NCBI GenBank assembly: GCA_037179515.1
Contig: JAXCGZ010020992.1
Coordinates: forward strand, 36,929 to 100,928
Direction: 5' to 3'
Length of the DNA: 64,000 nt
From: Halocaridina rubra
Lineage: Eukaryota; Arthropoda; Malacostraca; Decapoda; Atyidae
Position 1 is the first letter of the stretch, and each line of letters starts with the position of its first letter. The notes beneath the pieces are model-generated. The model had not been told where the DNA came from. It made no database searches and saw only the letters and a list, made by a program, of their open reading frames with translations. Of this stretch, positions 1-12,429 are shown piece by piece. A program made the translations under genes and the position numbers.

Positions 1-690
1 TCCTTTGCTTATGCTACTGTTATCCAAACTCTACCGAGTTTGCGTCTTTCTTTGAATATTTGTCCTCATGCCATGAGTCCTTGCTATCTTCTCACCCACA
101 TGCCGAAGTTCTCTACATTGAAGACTTTAATGTACACCACAGTGAGTGGCTTCATTCCTTTCATTCCTCTCACACTGATGTGGGAGGAAGTGAGGCCCTT
201 GCTTTCTCTATTACTCACGATCTGGAGCAAATAATCAAACATCCTACTCGTGTTCCTGATTGTCATGAACATGCAGCAAACACTCTTGACCTGTTGTTTA
301 CTTCTAATCCTTCAAACTACTTCTATTCTGTTATTTCCCCTCTTGGTAAATCTGACCACTCTATGATATCAGTTTCTTCCATTTTTGCCCCCCCCCCTCA
401 ACCAATCCCTCCTACTCAGTGCTGCCTTTGGCACTTTGAGCGTACTCAACATGAAAATTTGCGTAACTTCCTCTTTGACTTCCCATGGGATGACTACTGC
501 TTTTGGTCCCGCAACCCTGATCAGGTAGCTCTAAAAGTTGCCGAGATCATAACTGCGGAAATGGAGGCGTACATCCCCTCTTCTAAAAAAACTTTCTCTC
601 CCCCTAAACCTTGGTTTGATCATGCCTGCTCCATGGCTATCCAGGCCCAATGTAACTCGCTCTGCTTTTATTGTAGCTAGGAATCACTGT
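1..690 (+). pseudogene. Endonuclease domain remnant of LINE family A
   Basis: The frame from about 60 to 680 encodes the C-terminal half of an APE-type endonuclease. It has the 'DFNVHHSEWL' block (equivalent of the GDFN motif, here EDFN), a 'NTLDLLFTSNP' block and the 'GKSDHSMISV' block, whose SDH is the catalytic His region. In active elements this domain nicks target DNA to prime reverse transcription. Its start is missing because the window begins inside the element. After 'KPWFDHACSMAIQAQ' the frame is lost at a stop near 680. It is not expected to be functional. Confidence 0.75.
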
Positions 691-699
691 ACTACTCAT

Positions 700-2220
700 A
701 TTCGAAGGTCTAAGGCTTCATTTATTAGAAGGAAAGTTGATGACCTTAACTTCTCCCACTGATAAATGCTTCTGCTCCTTAGCCAAAAACCTCTCCAATA
801 ATTTCTGTAATTCAAGCTTTCCTCCTCTCATTTGTTCTGATGGTTCTATAGCTTGCTCTCCCACTGACAAAGCCTCTCTCTTTGGCTATCATTTTTCTGC
901 CAACTCTTCTATAAACGATTCCAGAGCACCTGTTCCTCAATCTTTACCCCTCTCTAACCCTATGCCCTCCCTTATCCTTTCTTCACGCAAGTTCATAAGG
1001 TTCTTCGCTTGCTAAAGACGAACAAGGCATCTGGTCCCGATGGTATCCCTGCAAGGTTCCTTAAGGAGTTTGCAGATGAACTGGCTTCTGTGCTTTGCCT
1101 TCTTTTTCATCTCATTCTGTCAATCAGAATCTATCCTTCATCTTGGAAGAACAAGATTCTGTTGGCCAAACTCCCTGCCTATGGCTTTACCCTTCTTTCT
1201 GTTCTCTGATTTCCAGTTTTCTTAATGACCGTTTTATATCTGTAGTTGTTGATGGCGCGGCATCTAGCCCTTTCTCTGAACGAGTGGTGTTCCACAGGGC
1301 TCTGTTCTTTCATCAATGATCTTCTACAATTCCCATCTCCCTCTCTTCTTCATACCTTTGCTGATGATTCTACCCTCCACTTTTCCTCTGCCTTTTCTTC
1401 ACAACCTTCATTTGTTACTCGTAATCAGTCTCGTATCACTCTTTCTTCTACTCTCAACTCTGATTTGCAGAGGGTATCTAAGTGGGGCACTCAAAATTTA
1501 GTTCAATTCAATGCCTCTAAGACGCATTTTCTGGCTATCTCTTTATCTTCATCTCCTCCTGATAACCCTGTTGTCTTCGAAACTAACGAAATTTACCCTC
1601 TTAATTTTATCAACATATTAGGAATCCATATAGCCTCTAACTTGTGTTGGAGGAATCACATAATCCATATTTCTAAATCTTCATCCAAAAAATTGGGGGT
1701 ATTGTTTTGTTTTCATCATTACTTCTCCTCTTTTCAGTTACTTAAAATTTATAAGCGTCTTATCCGTCCCTGCTAAGAATACTGCTCACACATCTGGGGT
1801 GCTTCCTCTTATACTTATCTTCTTGATAGGATTGAATCTATAGCAGTCAGACTCATTAATGATCCTTCTCTTACTTCTAATCTAGATTCTCTCTCTCTTC
1901 GCCATAAGGTATCTTCCCTTTCTCTTTTCTATTGCTACTACTTCCATCGCTGCTCTGATGAGTTGGCGAGTTGCATCCCTCCCCCACTGCCGAGGCCGCT
2001 AATACTCGCTAAGCAGCCTCATCTCACAGGTACTGTGTGGAGATTTGTAGCTCGCGGATTGGTCATCGCAGTGACTATTTCTTCTCATTTACCTCCAGAC
2101 TCTGGAACTCTCTTCCTCCTTCTGTCTTTCCTAATTCTTATGACCTTTCATCCTTCAAAAAGCAGATCTATCGTCATCTCAGGGCCTAGTCCTCCATATC
2201 TCTGGGTCCTCTGTGCTTTG
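700..2220 (+). pseudogene. Reverse transcriptase remnant of LINE family A with internal deletion
   Basis: Recognisable pieces are 'NKASGPDGIPARFLKEF' (RT entry motif, about 1015-1070), 'FADDSTLHFSS' (FADD catalytic motif, about 1356), 'FNASKTHFLAI' and the 'GIHIASNLCW' block, then the C-terminal region with 'SDELASCIPP' near 1955. Between 'YPSSWKN' and 'LLAKLPAYGF' near 1150 the usual palm motifs 1-3, including the first catalytic Asp, are absent. An internal deletion of a few hundred bases best explains this. The frame is also broken by stops near 1209 and 1776. The copy is inactive. Confidence 0.75.
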
Positions 2221-2252
2221 ACTGTTTTTTTTGTCTATCGTTTCCCTTTGTG

Positions 2253-2439
2253 CCTGCTGGCTAGTACAGTGGTAACGCGCCGGCTTCGCATTCACGAGGT
2301 CGAAAGATCGGTCCCCGTCCAAGACCGAGAGTTTAAGCTGTTTACTGGCAGGAACTGCTGTGGTTGGACATCACAGTGGGGGGTTGGGGCTTGCCCTGGC
2401 TGACGAATACCCATTGTAATGAAATGGAAATAAAGTTTA
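2253..2439 (+). mobile_element. tRNA-derived SINE inserted in LINE A tail
   Basis: The 187-bp insert begins with a tRNA-like head: box A-like 'tggctagtacagtggtaac' and a decayed box B 'gaggtcgaaagatc'. It ends in an A-rich tail 'ggaaataaagttta'. It is flanked by a direct repeat TTTGTG (2247-2252 and 2440-2445). The empty site survives in the sister LINE copy at about 61970-61985 (minus), where 'cctttgtgtgacatt' is uninterrupted. The boundaries are therefore read directly rather than guessed. It would have been mobilised by a LINE. Confidence 0.85.
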
Positions 2440-2575
2440 TTTGTGTGACATTACCTCATCTCTGCCTTGTCCTTAAACTTTTGTTTACCTTTGTCTTGGT
2501 ATTTTCTCGTGCCCAGGCCTTTATTGATGAGGGCAGTTTCTGCCTGTCCCGGTGTCACACTAATAAAAAAGTATG

Positions 2576-3133
<558 letters not shown>

Positions 3134-3429
3134 GCATCTTTTGCCCCTTCTGTACTGAAACATGTTATTTCTTTATGTTGACCGAGCATTATAATTACTG
3201 ATTTTTTTTTTAAATTCTTTAGCAATTTTGCTAGATGATAAATGTGCCCAAGTTTTATTATATTTGATAAGTTTTTTGCATGCTGACAATGCATAAATAC
3301 TAATAAGACAGAATTTGAACTGAATTATTATGAGTTTTTCTGCCACATATTGCAACTATCTTGGAAAATAGATAAGCTCCCACTGACAAATTGAGCAACC
3401 AGAAGGTTGGTGACTATGTTCCTATATTT

Positions 3430-3791
<362 letters not shown>

Positions 3792-3793
<2 letters not shown>

Positions 3794-4270
3794 GACTGCA
3801 GGAAGTCGAATAGTAAAAGAGACTGACCAAAATAAATTGATTTAAAATAAGCATTATTATGGAATATAAGTATTGAACTTTGTTCTTGCCTCAAAATGCC
3901 AGTATCATTTGTATATTTACTGTTATAGCTGATTTAGTATTTTTATATCTATCTTTATTATTCTTATTATGATCATGATTATTATTATTGTTATGATTAT
4001 TACATTGGCTGTTATTGTTGTTATCACTCCATGGCCCTTTTGCTAATTATCAATTTTGTAATGCTATCAGTAGTAACAAAATTATTTGTATTTTTTATTT
4101 TCAATTCATCCTTTTATGCTACTGTAGTCACTGTTAATAAGAGTATTTCCTTAGCGGCTGTTTTCAGCATTTCATGACTTTTCTTTTTTATATCTATAGT
4201 ATACTAATTTTATGCATAAGTCACTCAGCTACGTCCTAAATATCTTGGAATAATGATGTAATGGTGTAGA
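3792..4270. other. No gene seen; AT-rich spacer
   Basis: AT-rich DNA with short ATT/TTA runs around 3955-4020. No coding or mobile-element signature was recognised. Confidence 0.5.
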
Positions 4271-4830
4271 CATATATTTACAGTTACCACCCTATTCCCA
4301 GACATCCCCGGTCTGCAATTTTTTTTTCTCACAAACCAGTCCCTTTTACCCATTGGAGAGATTGCAAGCCCCTGCGGATGCAGGTAGGTGAAGTATACCC
4401 TTTAAGTGCTTACATATGGCCATTGTTTGTATGCAGAGGTCATATCTATTCTCTCTTGCATTTGTAATAGTGACATTAGGCCCTAGTTTCCGGCCCTAGT
4501 ATCTACTCCAGGCTATGTTCATATTGCAGATTTTCAGCTGGAGGGAGATGCACCTTCAGGGGCAAGGTAGCGTGAGAGTATATTGGTCACAAGACCGCCT
4601 CAACAGTTGCAAACACGGTAGGAAGAGGCTCATTACAGATATATCAGCGCCCTTCGTCGTCTGAACCGGTCTCAGAGAATTTGCGGTTCCTGGGGACAAC
4701 ACCAGACCTGTCCCGGTGCAAAGAGGTGAGGGATGATGGAATCAGGTGTGGGAATAAGCCCAAGACCTAGCAATAATGGGTGGGGAGGGAAAGATGGGGA
4801 ATGAAAAAGAGAGATGAAAAACCCCTATAA
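4271..4830. other. Unidentified higher-GC block
   Basis: Base composition rises sharply against both flanks. A pyrimidine run followed by 'acaaaccag' and a later 'gatgcaggtaggtgaag' look like splice acceptor and donor sequences around 4338-4395. The 44-bp interval between them is open in one frame but resembles no protein I know. It could be a small exon, a degenerate repeat, or chance. Confidence 0.3.
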
Positions 4831-5221
4831 CTAATATGTCCTACGATAAAGAGAAGGACATGTCCCAAAGGGCAATAACTTCTATTCGGCCATGTATCCA
4901 AAGTGATGAAAATGGGAAGAAAAAGTCCCCACTGTCTTTGTACAAACAGAGTAAAGAAAAACCCTCAGAAAATAAATTCCAAGCTGATGAAAATAGGAGG
5001 TGAAAAATCCCTATATATACATGAACTTTTGAAAGAGAAACAAATTCCACACTGTCTTTGAAAAATTTTTGATGGACATAAAAATTGTAGTGTCTTTAGC
5101 TTTTAAGATTTAAGTTAAGAAAGCCTCAATGCCTCCCCTAGAAGTAATAAATAGAGATAGCAAAACTATGTACCCTAAGTTTAACATTGTAAGTGTCATT
5201 AATGAATAGTTGTCATTCATC

Positions 5222-5540
5222 AATTGTGAATATTTTTGTACTATGATAATCATTTTTTATTGCTGAATATTTGCAGAGATCATATCCAACTGTATTTTAT
5301 ATCAGTTGGGTATTATAACCATATTTAATTTAGTTTTTTCTTAAATAATTTCATCACTGATTAGTAGCTATATATTGTAATTGCAAATATTTTTGTACTA
5401 TGATAATCGTTTCTATTGCTGAATATTTGCAGAGATCATATCCAACTGTATTTAATATTTATTGGGTATTATAGCCATTATTAATTTAGTTTTTTCTAAA
5501 ATCATTTTGTCAATGATTAGTAACTATATATTGTAATTGA
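5222..5540. repeat. Tandem duplication, about 157-bp unit x2
   Basis: The blocks 'tttttgtactatgataatc' and 'gctgaatatttgcagagatc' recur with a 157-bp offset (first copy about 5222-5378, second about 5383-5540). There are scattered substitutions and the sequence is AT-rich and non-coding. It is a local duplication. Confidence 0.85.
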
Positions 5541-6081
5541 GAATACTTAATTTTTTTTTCTTTAATTAGAATGCTTATTGTAAGGAACATATTTTTCTTT
5601 TGTTTGTCTTTTTCAGAAATCAAATGCTCTATATGTATTAAGTCCATTGACAATAAAATTTCTTTCAGAAAACATTAGTAAGCATTAAGGAACATAGTAA
5701 TTTTGATATTCCTTAAAGAAAAGTAATCTGTTTAGATAATTATATGAAATTGTATGTTCTAAGTCATCAGATTAGATAGTTTTGCCCTATGATAGGCAAA
5801 AAATATAAGATTCTCAATAAATGTTTAAGGCTTCGTCTGAAATATAATATTTCAGAGTGGTGGTGGGGAGTGTCATATAAAAGTACTGTATATAAGAAGT
5901 ACTATATTAATATAACAAAAGATAGTGAAATAGAAATAGCCCACGTGGTGCTAAGAGGGTCAAGTGGTGTAACTGATATTTACCCATGTATTTTCTGGGC
6001 AGGATGTGTGATTACCTAATTGTGTTTACGGGAAAGAGCCCAAAGCTCGTATCTTCCCGTCTCCTGATCGGTTCCATTTTA

Positions 6082-8898
6082 GACTTAGTGATACTTATCA
6101 TACCTGTCCTTAAAACTATGGATTGAGATAGCATTAACTACCTCCTCGCTTAGTGAATTCCAATTATCAACTACTCTTACACTGAAAAAGTATTTCCTTA
6201 CATCCTGCAAAGAAGTTTTCTTACGAAGCTTCAAACTATGACCTCTAGTTCTAGAGCCAGCCATATCAAAATATCGATCCCTATCCACTCTACCATAACC
6301 ATGAAGGTATTTAAAGACTGTCACCATATCCCCCCTCACTCTTCTAGCTTCGAGTGATGGTAAGCTAATTCCCTCAGCCTCTCATCATAACTGAGATTGC
6401 GTATTTCTGGCACCAGTTTCGTGGCATGTCTTTGAACTTTTTCAAGCTTAGCTATGAGCTTTTTCAAGTGCAGATTCCAAAAGGGGGCTGCATATTCGAG
6501 TTTTGGCCTCACATAATTTACATAAATATTTCTGAACATTTCCTTGTCCATGTGCCCTTACATTTGATAAGAATGCATATGCTGCCCTTACTATGCCATT
6601 TATATGTATTTCTGGAGACAAATCTGCCAGTATGTTTACTCCTAGATCTCTCTCATTTTCTGTCTCTTGAAGTTGTACTCCAGCCACCGAGTAGTCAAGC
6701 TTGGGCCTTCTTGCACTTGTACCCATTCTCATTACCTTACATTTTGAAGTATTGAATTTCATGAGCCACTTTTCTGACCACTCATGCAGATTATTTAGAT
6801 CCTCCTGAAGTTCTCTACCATTGTTCTCGTTTTTTACTTTCTTCACAATCTTTGCATCATCTGCAAACATATTCATGAATGAATTTACAGACTCTGGTAG
6901 GTCATTTACATATACAAGGAACAAAAGTGGCTCTAAAACTGAACCCTGTGGAACTTCACCACTAACTCTTCTCCATTCAGACACTGAGTGTCTTACTCTA
7001 ACCCTCTGTTCCCTTCCTTCTAAGTAAGTTTTTATCCATTCCAAAACATTTCCACCTATTCTAGCCATTGATTGCAGCTTCCTAATACGTCTCCCATGTG
7101 GAACAGTGTCAAACGCTTTCTGGAAGTCTAGGAATATGCAATCTGCCCAGCCCTCTCTTTCCTGTAAGATTTGGCTTACCTCATCATAAAATTCTAATAA
7201 GTTTGTTACTGTTGATCTACCTTCTCTGAAGCCATGTTGCCTCACTGACAAAAAGTTGAAGGATTCCAAGTGAAGAGAGATATGTTTCCTTAGTAGTTTC
7301 TCCATAAGTTTGCAAACTATGCTGGTCAAGGAAACTGGTCTATAGTTCAGAGCCGTATCCCTCCTTCCCTTTTTGAAGATAGGTATCACATTTGCTTGTT
7401 TCCAGCATCTTGGAATCTCCCCCGACTCCAGTGACTCCTTAAATATGATACTTAGTGCCACTGATATTGTGTTTGCGCATTTTTTAAGCACATGAGGGGA
7501 TATGTCATCAGGACCTGTAGCTTTATGAACATCTAAATCCATCAGCGCTTTGCATACCTCTGTGGCTGTAAGCATGATGTTCTCTAATACCGGCCCTTGA
7601 GCTTCTATCACTGCAATCTGAGGGGGTGGGGTATTTTCTACTGTAAAAATACTGACTGAAACTCCTTGTTCAATTCTTTGCAGATCTCTTCATCCGTCTC
7701 AGTGATGCTTCCATCCGCTCTCTTTAGCCTTAAAACCTGTTCTTTTACCTTCAGTTTTCCTCTGATAAAGCTGTGGAAAAGCTTGGGATTTTCTTTAGCC
7801 TTCCTGGTGATGTCCCTCTCATAGTCTCTCTCAGCCTCTCTCATTTTACTTAGGTAGTCATTTCTTGCTCTTTTGTAGGTTTGCCAGGCATTTATGTTTT
7901 TTCTCCTCCTATACCTTTTCCAGCATTTGTCTCTCCACTCCTTAGCTCTTTTACACCCATTATCGAACCATTTCTCTCTGGCATGAATTACACCTACTTT
8001 GGTGACAGGTATGCAGCAATCTACTATCTTCCCATATTTCTCACAAAAGATGTCATACATTTCTTGTACAGATTTGTTGTAAAATAAGGTTCTCCAGTCA
8101 ATAACTGCAAAAAGCTCATTCATTTTGATGTAATCTCCTTTCGGATAGTTCCTCCTCATGTCCTCAGTGCCTCTACTCTCAGGAAGAATATCCTCAATGA
8201 TATACTCCATCAACAACACACAGTGGTCACTCTTTCCAATTGGTGGTTCATACTCAATATTTTCAATATCCAACACATTATCTGTGAACACTAGATCAAG
8301 TAGTGATGGCTCATCCCCACCCCTGGCCCTTGTTGGTTCCATTACATGTTGGTGTAGGAAATTCCCTTGTACGCAATCTAGGAATCTTGCCCCGAATGAG
8401 TCCTCACCACTGTGTGGGTCAAGATTTATCCAATCTATCTCTTTATGATTAAAGTCTCCCATAATCAAAATCCTACATTTTTTCTCCCCGTGCCATGTTA
8501 ACAACTGAGTTTATGACTTCAATAGTACCTATATGACTTTCCTCATAAATTTCAAGCCTATTTTGGTTCCTTGGTGGGTTGTATACAACAGTTATTATAA
8601 TGCTCTCTGACCCAGTATTTATGCGAGCAACAAGAAATTCCTTGAACTCACTTTCTATAGCCAAGTTTATTTCTTCAACTTGAATCCTCTCACTTATGAG
8701 CAGTGCTATCCCTCCACCAGTCCTCTCAGATCTTTCAACCCTTAGTATTCTGAAGCCCTTAGGAAAAACTGTGACACTGTTTATGTCCTCACTCAACTTA
8801 GTCTCTGTAATTGCTACTATATCTGCCTTACTGTTGTGAATCCTATCTTTTAATTCTACTGCCTTACCAGCTAATCCATCAGCATTTGTGTATAACAA
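6082..8898 (-). pseudogene. ORF2 (EN-RT) of LINE family B
   Basis: Read 8898 to 6082, it starts with an APE endonuclease: 'YTNADGLAGK' opening, 'ITETKL', 'VVYNPPR', 'IMGDFNHKEIDW' and 'IGKSDHCVLLMEY'. The reverse transcriptase follows: 'KATGPDDISPHVLKK', 'YRPVSLTS', 'FLDFQKAFDTVPH' (first catalytic Asp), 'GEVPQGSVLEPLLFLVYVND' and 'MFADDAKIV' (FADD). A CR1-like C-terminal domain ends at a stop near 6082. Four single-nucleotide frameshifts are seen: near 8480 in an A run, near 7640 in a T run, near 6540, and near 6340. All catalytic motifs are intact, so the ancestor was recently active, but this copy cannot make one protein. Confidence 0.88.
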
Positions 8899-8929
8899 TC
8901 TTAATGAGGCCCCATCCCCTGATCTTCTG

Positions 8930-10033
8930 TCATTATCTTCTTTATCTCCCCTTTGTCTGGAAGAACTCTGTAATGAAAATTTTTCTTCTCTTCTTCATTT
9001 CTTTCCTCATTTAACCTTCTTGCCTCTTGCAACAAGTTTTTGATCTTTCCCATCTCTTCCTGTGTTCTGTATCGTCTAATGAACACTTCTTTGCATTCTT
9101 GAAGGTCTTTTAGACTTTTTTTCTCAACAGTATTTCCCTACATGTTTCCCCTCTCTCAAAGGTTACTTTTGTTGGTCTCGGCTTTCCTTCCCTCGAATAT
9201 TTACCTAGTTGGTGTATGTTTACAATATCCTCAGGACCACATACTACTCCAAGCTTTCTTATCAGGTCTACAACCCTAGCTTTATTTCCTTCAAGTCTCC
9301 CCTGCCATGTTGGCTCCTGGGATTCACTTATGCCTGAGATTACCACTGTCTTCTCCTTATCAAGTGCCTGTCTGATGAGTGGGTTTGCCCTTTCCATCAC
9401 AACGTCTTTCATTTTTTCGATTACTGTCTCTTTATAGTCAACTGTTTGTATGTTTTCCAGTGCCACCACCTTTACAGCCTCTTTTACTGCCACATTCCCC
9501 TTTAGTGCATCAGCAAAGGACGTTTTCATGGCATCATTTTCCATATTCAGCTCCTGGAACTCTTTTCTGAACTGTTCAATGTTTTCCTTAATCTGGACAT
9601 TCCAAGCAGCAATCTCGTCTCTCTCAGAAGAGAGCAGTGAACTAACATCTAATTCCTTTAGGTTGTCATTCAGCTGTTTGTTTTTATCTTCTTGTTTAGA
9701 AATTCTAGATTCTAGTTGACTCTTTTCCCCTTCCAGCTTCTTTATTCTTTTTTCTAGTTCCTTTCTCTCCTGCCCTTGTGCTTTATTTGCTTCCTCCAAA
9801 GATCTTATTTGTTCTCTGAGTGTTTCATTCTCTTTCATTTCTCCATCCATATTCCGAATTTTATCATCAAGGCTTATAACCATTTCCTCTAACTTCTTGA
9901 TTCTCTGTTTAAGTCCCCTGATGACTACCCCTTCTCCCGACCCATGGGTGGGAGAGGTTTGGGACAGAGATGGCGTCATTTTTATGTTCTCCCTCTCACA
10001 GAATATAGAAAGAAGAAGAGAAAGAGGAAACAA
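8930..10033 (-). pseudogene. ORF1 (coiled-coil RNA-binding type) of LINE family B
   Basis: Read from the Met at 10033. Residues about 40-180 are a long Glu/Lys-rich coiled coil with heptad-like spacing. It is followed by a compact domain containing 'TVVISGISES' and 'EDIVNIHQLGK', which resembles the RRM-like part of L1/CR1 ORF1 proteins. Family function is trimerisation and RNA chaperoning of the LINE transcript. The frame is broken by one indel near 9110; the continuing frame (about 9086-8930) reads 'RRYRTQEEMGKIK' and 'NEERNEEEKKNFHYRV', the usual ORF1 tail just before ORF2. There is no CCHC knuckle, unlike element C. Confidence 0.75.
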
Positions 10034-11128
10034 AAAGAGAAAAACTTTTAATTAAGCTTCACACAGAATTTTTATATCTCCATATAAGTGCTATTTAGTG
10101 ACTCAGTTTATCTCTTTTCTGGTAACACACATCTTAACTTAAAAACTTGACCATGGTAATTTAAGGATAAAAAGAAAAAGAAAAAAAAATGCAACAAAAC
10201 AAAAGTCAAACCTGAAGGAAAATTCGAATTTGTGTCTGAGGAGGCACCCACCTGTTTCTGCTATATATTCTTCCTAACTGATAAACTCACTTGCTAACCA
10301 AGATATGTTATCACAGGATTAGACTTTACATTTAACTCAATATATATACAAAATAAAAAAAAAAATAGTAAAAGAGAAAGCTAAAAGAAAAGCAAAAAAA
10401 TTAAGAAATTAAGACAGCTGTACTACTTGGCAACTTAACTCAGTACTGTTTACATGTGGATATTTGGTATTTATTTAATTATTCAATTATTTCGTGTATC
10501 AAACTAACTAACAAGTTAATATAATGACAACAAGAGATATGGTTCAGCCATAGGCCTCTAACACATAGGCGCCAGTTGCTGATGAGGTCAAAATTGTCAC
10601 AAAGTTCAACTCGTTCCCACGAGAGAAGAAAACCGATATCTACATGTACGTACGTACGTGCAACCGTGGAAATACACATATAGGCCCTCCTTTGTATTCG
10701 AAAGGCCTTCTTGATAGCCCCGCCCTGACATTGCCCAAAAAGGGAGGGAACTCTCTTTTCTCTGAAGCCTATTGGCAAGGCTGTCCAAACCTACCATGCC
10801 CTGCCACATTGGTCATACAAGAAAGTAAGAGTTAGTTGTAGGTAGAGAGTCTCGAGAACTTGACCGGGGCACGAATAAGATCTCTTAAAATTTTATCTTA
10901 AGGGACGGGGAACTTTGAGGTGTAGACGGAAGCTTTGAGGTGTAGAATAAGTTTCGAACTGAATAAATAAATATAAACTAGATGATGCATATCTGTTATA
11001 ACGCTACCCTAATTAATTACTAAGAACAGTCATAAGATAAATATATTCTGGTGAGATATAATTCAACGAATTTCAAGGCAATTATCGTATCAAGAAAGAA
11101 TACTAATACGTCAGACATATGAATTATA
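10034..11128. other. Possible 5'UTR of LINE B, then non-coding spacer
   Basis: The first part, to about 10830, is moderately GC-rich with CpG-containing stretches (for example 'acgtacgtacgtg' near 10650) and may be the LINE B 5'UTR. The rest is AT-rich with no recognised gene. Small frames at 10479-10835 have no family motif. Confidence 0.35.
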
Positions 11129-11171
11129 TATAATATATATATATATATAATATATATATATATATAATATA

Positions 11172-11234
<63 letters not shown>

Positions 11235-11240
11235 TAGAGA

Positions 11241-11300
<60 letters not shown>
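11129..11300. repeat. Compound (AT)n-(GA)n microsatellite
   Basis: An interrupted AT run (about 11129-11228) changes abruptly into a GA run (about 11229-11300). Confidence 0.97.
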
Positions 11301-11302
<2 letters not shown>

Positions 11303-11739
11303 TGAAACAAGAAATGCTACTTCCTCTGTTTATGTTAAGTTGTAGTATATAGATTCAGTGGAATATGGCATTATACTTGAAAATTGAATAACTGTACACT
11401 ATATCGTTCTATCATAAATGCTAGCTCAGCAGGCTTGATGAGTTGTTGTTTTGTGTACTACTCCTAATCCCTGATCGACTGGAGGTGGGTGCAGACAAAC
11501 TGGAGCTGGAGAATAACGTCTTGTTCCATCAGTTTCCCTTTGTTTGCAAGTATTAATCGAATTAAGTAGGCTATGCTTGAATTCAAATAGTAAATTTAAG
11601 TAAACCACGAGGCCACAAATATTGGTAGGATAATCTATAAATCTCATTCCTCATTTGTGGATAGATGTGTACCTCTTACCATTCTTCTCTCCTCCGTCTC
11701 CCTTCACATCTCAGTTTCATTCCTTTTATTTTTCCTTAA

Positions 11740-12175
11740 GCGTGATACCAGGACAGACAAAGAAGTCTGCCCTCATGAGGCCTGGGCACCAACAAAGCAT
11801 TGCGACGAAGAAAAGGTAGCAGCTTGAGAACATGGCCGATACAAGAAAATGATGAACAATAAGGAAAGGACAGGCTGATTAAATAGTCTCAGAAATGAAT
11901 ATCGTTATATATGGCAAGATTAGGTCATAAGATGACAATAGATCAGCTTCTTGATGTGGAAGAGAGTTCCAGAGTCTGGAAATGGAAGGCAAGAAGTAGT
12001 TACTGCACTTACCAGCGAGCTACAAATCTCCACACAGTACCAGTGTGACACATCCTCTCCAGCGAGGGAGGGATGCAACTCACAAACTCATCAGAGCAAC
12101 AATGAAAGTCATACCGATATAAGAGAGAAAGGGATGATACATTTTGGCAAAGAGAAAAGGAATCCATATTAGAAG
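11740..12175 (-). mobile_element. LINE family A fragment, copy 2 (3' end)
   Basis: The minus strand carries the C-terminal and tail portion of family A: a 'TGATGAGTTTGTGAGTTGCATCC' equivalent of the SDELASC block, 'tgtggagatttgtagctcgc', and the tail 'gcccaggcctcatgagggcag'. The 3' end is near 11745. It is 5'-truncated and has small internal deletions relative to copy 1. Confidence 0.8.
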
Positions 12176-12371
12176 TAATTGCCAGAGTAAAGCATTTATC
12201 ACTAACAAAAGATGTTTCTTCTTCCTTATAGGGGGCTCTTCATGTGTATACTGTCACGACTTTTCACCAGTCTTTTGGAGGCTAAAATAATTCAGTATTC
12301 TATAACTAGATGTCCTTTATTATCCCCAAATTTCTCTATTTATCAGGGCTTGGATCCAGTACTGAGTAGGA

Positions 12372-12429
12372 CAGTGATTCCCAACCTGGGTTTCGCCCAA
12401 TATCATGGTGTAAAGGTTGAGAATCACTG
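12372..12429. mobile_element. 58-bp hAT-like micro-MITE
   Basis: The left end is CAGTGATTCCCAACC. The right end, read in reverse complement, is CAGTGATTCTCAACC, a 14/15 match. This terminal sequence is the hAT-superfamily type. The flanking 8-mers are GAGTAGGA (12364-12371) and GAGTAAAA (12430-12437), a 6/8 match, and 8 bp is the hAT target duplication size. Only 28 bp separate the inverted repeats. Confidence 0.75.

Larger units (their letters stand above)
1..2575 (+). mobile_element. LINE family A, copy 1 (jockey/CR1-type, degenerate)
   Basis: This is a decayed non-LTR retrotransposon that enters from the left edge. The order is apurinic endonuclease (to about 680), linker, reverse transcriptase (about 1009-1780), a Cys-less C-terminal part, then a 3' tail ending near 2575 with a 'gcctgtcccggtgtcacac' type terminus. 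The reading frame is broken several times. Related fragments occur at 11740-12175 (minus), 27815-28600 (plus) and 61851-63081 (minus), which confirms the 3' end by comparison. A SINE sits in the tail at 2253-2439. The clade is not resolved. I call it jockey/CR1-like from the EN-RT order and the absence of RNase H. Confidence 0.8.
5930..10033 (-). mobile_element. LINE family B, nearly full-length CR1/L2-type
   Basis: On the minus strand ORF1 (coiled coil) is followed by ORF2 (APE endonuclease, RT, CR1-like C-terminus) and a 3'UTR running to roughly 5930. Each ORF is interrupted only by single-base indels. This is the best preserved LINE in the window and probably a young copy. Sequence 5' of ORF1 (10034 to perhaps 10830) may be its 5'UTR, but I cannot place that end. 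The clade call rests on the C-terminal 'RGHSLKL' and 'RKYFFSVRVVDNWNSL' blocks typical of CR1/L2-group elements. Confidence 0.85.
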
